Under the pieces are notes generated by a model that saw only the letters and a list, made by a program, of their open reading frames with translations, was not told the DNA's origin and made no database searches. From Mimachlamys varia (lineage: Eukaryota; Mollusca; Bivalvia; Pectinida; Pectinidae), in assembly GCA_947623455.1 (NCBI GenBank), contig OX392534.1:11604001-11668000 (forward strand): a stretch of 64,000 bases of DNA, written 5' to 3'. Of this stretch, positions 60,101 through 64,000 are shown piece by piece. A program made the position numbers and the translations under genes. Position 1 is the first letter of the stretch, and the number at the start of each line of letters is the position of its first letter.

Positions 60101-62756
60101 TGAATGTGGTTGTCTCCCCTGTAAGTCCTGCTATCTAAATACCATATATACTGGCATACAGTATACATTTATATGACTGTGGTTGTCTCCCTTGTTAGTT
60201 CCTTCATTTAAATACCAAACAGTGTATGCCTGGTTATCTCTCCCTTTAGTGCCTTCATTTAAATACATGTACCTCAAAATGTGGTTGTTTACATTCAGAT
60301 GGAGCCTGGATGAATTGCAGTTTCTACATGAGATCACATCCCCAGTATGACAAAATTATACAGCAAGAGGATATGGGTCAGTTTCTGTTATCTTTCCATT
60401 ATGTTTTTGTAGAATATCAATTTTCCATAATGGTTGTTATGTAGGTTTTTGATACTTTGCTACATGTATTGCTCCTGATTTGTATTGAAAGATAATTTTG
60501 TTTGGTATACCATGGTAACCATTGCATGTACAAATATGTCATGGTAACCATGGCATGTATATTGATGTCATGGTAACCATTACACAGATTTATATCAGTG
60601 TCATGGTAACCATATTATGTATATTGATGTCATGGTAACCATTACACAGATCTATATCAGTGTCATGGTAACCATATCATGTATATTTGTGTCCTATATA
60701 GTATATAGGTTTTTATGTTGTGATGGTCAGTGATTTTAGGAAGTAGTCTGAGGGTAGGAGTGTGTACTGTCTGACTGTTGTGTGAAAGATGATTATCAAT
60801 ACTGCAATAAAAAGATCAATATTATCCAACAGGGTCTAGATCTGATAAATTTTGGTTCAGAGTATTTGACCAAAGAACAAAGTCGGAGAAGATGCTGGCA
60901 ATATTACCTGAGAGTCCAAACATGGTCCCTTCATTTAACTTAACAACGAGCAAAATCCTGAAAGACCTTCTAACCCATATCAAGGTAAGTCTAACAAAAG
61001 GAAAAACTTCGGAAACATCAATTCATTGGACAGTGCTGAAGATGACAACAAACATTTAGGTGTTAGAAGTTCTTAAACATCAATCCATTGGACAGTGCTT
61101 TACATGACAACAAACATTTAGGTGTTAGAAGTTCTCAAAGTCAAACATCAATTATTAGATAGTGCTTCATGTAAAAATAATGGTTTCAACCATTTTCTTA
61201 CCATGCTGTTTATGTATATAAGCTGCTTTGATATGAAGGAACTTCAGTATGAGATTAAGTAATTGCATTTTTCTAACATGATGCAAAGGCTTACTTTTAA
61301 CTTATTTCAGTTGAACAAGAAGGTTCTGATACAAAATAAACCGTAAACAGAGAGTGATCTTGTAGTTATTAACTTTTGGCTATTTTTTCTATAGCATCCA
61401 TACCTGTTTCCGCTCTCCGACGTCGACTTTGTGGTGGATCAGAGACTTGTTGTTACCGTCAAACCTGTGTCTCTACGGGGCTCACTCAAAGACTTCATCT
61501 ATCAGGTAAGTCTACTGTGGGGTGGCCGAGTGGTTAATGTGTTCCGACATTCTACCACTAGCCCTCCACCTCCGGGTTGCGAGTTCAAATCTCATGTGGG
61601 GTAGTTGCCAGGTACTGACCTTAGGTTGGTGAGTTTTCTCCGGGTACTCCAGCTTTCCTCCACCCTTAAATGAACCTTGCTGTTAATAGGACCTTAACAA
61701 AATGAACCAACCCAAATGTGCTGTCAGTGTCCTTTTTGGACTTTCTCAAAGATTTTGTCAGGTAAGTACACTGTGCTGTTCGGAGATCACTCAAAGATTT
61801 TATCTGTCAGTACAACTTTTAAACTGTTCATTCTGTGTTTCATCGAAGCTCACTCAAAGATTATTTACAAGGTAAGTAAACGGATTGTCTTCAGAACTCA
61901 CTTATTCACTGTTCAAGTTAATAAGTGAACTGTCCGACTACTAGTTTCCCTTTAGAGCTCAATCAGAGATTTTATCTATAACTTAAACTGGTAAGTGTCT
62001 ATACAGAGCTCACACAAAGATTCATTGATTAAATAAGTGAACTGTCCAACTACAGTTTCAGAGATCATTCAAATATTTATTATATCAGGTAAGGAAACTG
62101 TATTCTGTGTTTCTTCAAAGCTCACTCAAAATATTTGTTATTTGGTAAGTGTATAATTTAACTAGTGTCTCTTCAAAGCGCACTCAAAATATTTTTGATC
62201 AGGTAAATGAACTATTGTTAGTATAAGTGTTTTTTAGAGCTCAATTAAACACTTTATCTATCAGGTACAATTAAATTGTCGATGAGAATCAGTGTCTCTT
62301 CAAAGCTCACTTAAAAGATTTTTTATCAGGTTAGTAGACTGTCCAACTGGTGTGTCTAATTTTTGATGACAGTTAACTAGGAGTCTGATTTTTTTCTTGA
62401 CATGTAAGCTTTCCCTGGTTCTTATCAGGATACTTTGTTATGTACCCTATGAATGAAGCAAACTTCAAAATTGTATTACTGGTGACATGTTTTTTGATTG
62501 CCTGAATAGCAAAGATCCTACCAATAACAAAGTTAACATCAATTTTCATGTCTTACCTATAATTAACTATCATGTTTTTTTTTATTTTACCAGGATGATA
62601 GATTTTGTGTCTTTGGATTTTACCAGGATGATAGATTTTGTGTCTGATTTTATTTCTCAGTGTAGATTCAATGAGGAGTATTCTGTGAAGTACAGACTCC
62701 GGAGCCGAGGCCTGAAAGAGAATCAAGTCCAGCTGTTTGGTCGCCAGGTCTTGGAG
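57135..62756 (+). CDS. Slowpoke-binding protein / PXK-type kinase-like membrane protein, 5' part (gene continues beyond window)
   Basis: Seven coding exons, 57135-57176, 59468-59541, 59927-60018, 60299-60376, 60833-60984, 61395-61505 and 62661-62756, join without phase conflict into 645 nt (215 codons) with no stop. The protein starts MADDVSDWILDHIY, then has one hydrophobic segment of about 20 residues (residues 15-35) closed by CKRYG, so a type III-like single-pass anchor is inferred. The rest resembles the kinase-like region of Slob and PXK: DKFWFRVFDQRTKSEKML (ATP-lobe-like strand region), HPYLFPLSDVDFVVDQ, GSLKDFIYQ and NQVQLFGRQVLE. Slob is known as a binding partner of the slowpoke BK channel in Drosophila; PXK carries a PX domain, and none is visible here. 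The catalytic loop would lie in later exons, so kinase activity cannot be judged. Confidence 0.75.
57185..57850. repeat. Segmental duplication, copy 1
   Basis: 666 bp beginning GCGTCCCTTAAATTCG, 8 bp after the exon-1 donor; repeated at 58075 with only a few substitutions and small indels. Both contain GTTAATATCAC words near the end. Confidence 0.93.
57851..58074. repeat. 25-bp minisatellite, same family as the 50.2-52.7 kb array
   Basis: About 8 units of GTAAGGTGTAGAGGTAGAGG + ACGGGG between the two copies of the duplication; early units carry ATTGGGG and GTAAGATG variants. Confidence 0.93.
58075..58736. repeat. Segmental duplication, copy 2
   Basis: 662 bp matching 57185-57850; ends ATTATGTCATTTCC, after which the two sequences differ at once. 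Exon 1 is not included. Confidence 0.93.
59468..59541 (+). CDS. Slob/PXK-like gene, transmembrane exon
   Basis: 74 nt after ATATTGGCAG and before GG|GTAAGT. It encodes a Val/Leu-rich hydrophobic stretch ending VWYLCKRYG. The positively charged CKR after the helix predicts a cytoplasmic C-terminal kinase-like region. Confidence 0.75.
59927..60018 (+). CDS. Slob/PXK-like gene, juxtamembrane exon
   Basis: 92 nt after TTTTTCTTGTAG. It reads SRYDYSVLRSDMELPQKMD then LERREQQNSLR and ends AGAG|GTATTT. It is charged and likely a cytoplasmic linker. Confidence 0.72.
60060..60295. repeat. Intronic repeat of about 65-70 bp
   Basis: TGTGGTTGTCTCCCTTG, then CCTTCATTTAAATAC recur about three times. Confidence 0.65.
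60299..60376 (+). CDS. Slob/PXK-like gene, exon 4
   Basis: 78 nt after TTTACATTCAG. It encodes DGAWMNCSFYMRSHPQYDKI then IQQEDM and ends ATGG|GTCAGT. Phase 1 in, phase 1 out. Confidence 0.72.
60508..60690. repeat. Palindrome-bearing repeat of about 33 bp (66-bp dimer)
   Basis: CATGGTAACCAT, an almost perfect palindrome, recurs six times, alternately followed by TRTTATGTATATTGATGT and TACACAGATYTATATCAGTG. Confidence 0.85.
60833..60984 (+). CDS. Slob/PXK-like gene, exon 5 (kinase-like N-lobe)
   Basis: 152 nt after TATCCAACAG and before AAG|GTAAGT. It encodes SRSDKFWFRVFDQRTKSEKM then LAILPESPNMVPSFN and ILKDLLTHIK. This matches the position where Slob/PXK proteins carry the degenerate ATP-binding lobe. 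Confidence 0.75.
61010..61180. repeat. Intronic repeat of about 62 bp, 2.5 copies
   Basis: AACATCAATCCATTGGACAG, then GACAACAAACATTTAGGTG + TTAGAAGTTC. Confidence 0.85.
61395..61505 (+). CDS. Slob/PXK-like gene, exon 6
   Basis: 37 codons after TTTTTTCTATAG and before CAG|GTAAGT: HPYLFPLSDVDFVVDQRLVV, then TVKPVSLRGSLKDFIYQ. The HPY(I/L)xP and (G/S)LKDxIY motifs are family hallmarks. The last 40 nt of this exon and its donor recur about ten times in the next intron (see findings). Confidence 0.78.
61516..61705 (+). mobile_element. tRNA-derived SINE in Slob/PXK-like intron
   Basis: Head GGTGGCCGAGTGGTTAATG (A-box) and GGGTTGCGAGTTCAAATCTC (B-box), then body TTGCCAGGTACTGACC, TTTTCTCCGGGTACTCCAGC and tail TTAATAGGACCTTAACAAAA. 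This head-body-tail order is typical of bivalve tRNA-SINEs. It inserted 11 bp after the exon-6 donor. Confidence 0.75.
61730..62350. repeat. Exon-6 end plus splice donor, amplified about 10 times
   Basis: Diverged copies of GTGTCTCTACGGGGCTCACT + CAAAGACTTCATCTATCAG + GTAAGT, the last 40 nt of exon 6 and its donor, at irregular 55-110-bp spacing. Donor-like GT remains at 61762, 61872, 61991, 62089, 62145, 62203, 62265 and 62330. Confidence 0.8.
62580..62645. repeat. Two-copy 33-bp repeat just before exon 7
   Basis: TTTTACCAGGATGATAGATT + TTGTGTCT occurs twice; each copy carries an acceptor-like TTTTACCAG 30-70 bp upstream of the true acceptor. Confidence 0.85.
62661..62756 (+). CDS. Slob/PXK-like gene, exon 7
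   Basis: 32 codons after TTTATTTCTCAG and before GAG|GTAAAC: CRFNEEYSVKYRLRSRGLKE then NQVQLFGRQVLE. The GRQ(I/V)LE motif normally precedes the ALKFLH and HGHL-type segment of the family, which should be in the next exon, past or near the window end. The rest of the gene is not visible. Confidence 0.76.
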
Positions 62757-63340
62757 GTAAACAAGTGAATTCCATGTATGCATTTTGAACTTTAATTAAG
62801 TTTTAAACTTAATATATGATTAACACCTGTCATGAGAGACAGTTTTATTATTGACCTATAATTTGTATATATTATAAACTACATTTGAACGTTGGTATCT
62901 CAAATCAGCAGGACCTTGAGAAAACTGAAGTATTCAAAGTAAGTGAGCAAGAATATTTAGTATGACGTTTGGCAGGGATCAACAAAATTAAATACTTTGA
63001 ATTAAATAGTCTTCAAGTTATACAAGTTTTAGATATTATACAATGGTTGACTGTAAATGCATTTTAACTGAGAGACCAGAAATTGTAATTATCCTCAAAG
63101 TAGACAGTGGAAGATATATAAAGAGTTTTTTCTGTCAGTCCCTGCAAGCATTGATCTGTTTTAGTTACCATCCTGTTTTAGGAGTAAGAGGTGTGGCCCA
63201 ACAAAACAGAACTTAAATGACTTGCTCTGTTAGCTCCTAACTCCTGAACTTACAGCAGGAATAATTTCATTGGGGGATATAGTATAACTACTTCTGGTAT
63301 AAATAGAGGTTACACAAGGAGTGGTTGTTGGATAAGGAAT

Positions 63341-63425
63341 TTATTTCACTCAAGTTAATTATTTTTTAAAAGTATAGCGAGTGTCTTTTGTAACTTTTAA
63401 AAAATAATTAACTTGAGTGAAATAA
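63341..63425. repeat. Perfect 33-bp inverted repeat
   Basis: Arms 63341-63373 and 63393-63425 begin TTATTTCACTCAAGTTAATT; all 33 positions pair, with a 19-bp loop. Confidence 0.9.
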
Positions 63426-63429
63426 ATAC

Positions 63430-64000
63430 CAGATCCAATTACCATGAGTCATGTGACCTGTCTCTACCACAATCTCAGTAGAAAACAACTAACTGAACAG
63501 AACCAAGGGCTATGCTATGCGCAAAACATATCATCTCATATATATTCCGCCAAATGGTGACACAGACGTCAACAATCGAAGACGTCGTAAACAACCAGCA
63601 AGTGACGTTGTTCCGGTCAAAGTTCATTGTGTCAGCCAATCAAAATGCTTTAGAGTTTATTCCACATGTGGTGCAAACAAAATGTTATTCAACAGTTGTA
63701 ATGATTATTTGATACCCTGAGAATTGAATAACACCCACCTATTGTGATAGAAAATATGTTTACATATATAAGTAATAGGTCTAGTTTGTGGCTGTATTGG
63801 TATAAGTGATTGAAGAGTTAAAACGATAGATACCATAACACATCAAATTATTTCTGTATATGGTAACACTGTATATGGTTTATACAAGGTCCTATTGTAT
63901 GTTTTCCAACGTGAGTCAAACATTATGCTGAATGGAAATCTTTTAGAAATAGGTCACATGAAGTGACTGTGCAGTTAATACTTTATCCAACCTAAAGAGT
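63430..64000. other. Intronic sequence of Slob/PXK-like gene, no further exon recognised
   Basis: Open stretches near 63512-63720 do not match the expected next segment of the family and have no acceptor of quality. Confidence 0.4.

Noticed and set aside
63512..63720. Next exon of the Slob/PXK-like gene
   Set aside because: The translation lacks the expected ALKFLH-type segment and there is no good acceptor.

Overview
The window looks like nuclear DNA from a marine lophotrochozoan, most likely a bivalve mollusc. Coding sequence is split by GT-AG introns. There are tRNA-headed SINE copies with a body of the type common in bivalves, several families of short inverted-repeat (MITE-like) elements, and many minisatellites. 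I see no bacterial operons, ribosome binding sites or CRISPR arrays. The species assignment is inference from repeats and gene content only.

Layout. 1-31 kb: no confidently recognised gene. It holds about a dozen unrelated minisatellites (units of about 15 to 98 bp), MITE-like elements at 0.4, 11.7, 21.4, 23.1 and 28.1 kb, and four small exon-like islands on the minus strand (7.7, 11.0, 26.5, 28.8 kb). Two of these islands resemble the N-terminal half of BPI/LBP-family proteins, but their genomic order does not fit one gene. 31.2-42.2 kb: a complete four-exon coding region on the plus strand for an 828-residue glycine-rich domain-containing protein (GRDP/DUF1399 type). Its exon phases all match; its introns carry an ACGT-rich minisatellite, a MITE and an inverted pair of dispersed repeats. 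42.2-53.0 kb: intergenic and repeat-dominated, ending in a G-rich, strand-asymmetric block (48.8-53.0 kb) that contains a 2.4-kb minisatellite with a higher-order repeat of about 1.07 kb. 53.7-56.3 kb: an apparent 2.6-kb mobile element with terminal inverted repeats, a candidate target-site duplication and an internal satellite of about 200 bp. 57.1-64 kb: the 5' seven coding exons (215 codons) of a plus-strand gene for a membrane-anchored Slob/PXK-type kinase-like protein; it runs past the window end.

The two recognised genes have no evident shared pathway. The most unusual features are structural: a kinase-like exon end plus its splice donor amplified about ten times in the next intron; a 666-bp duplication starting 8 bp after a splice donor and flanking a displaced piece of the 50-kb minisatellite; and the TIR element carrying a satellite. 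Exon boundaries were read by eye from splice consensus and phase, and no database or structure search was run.
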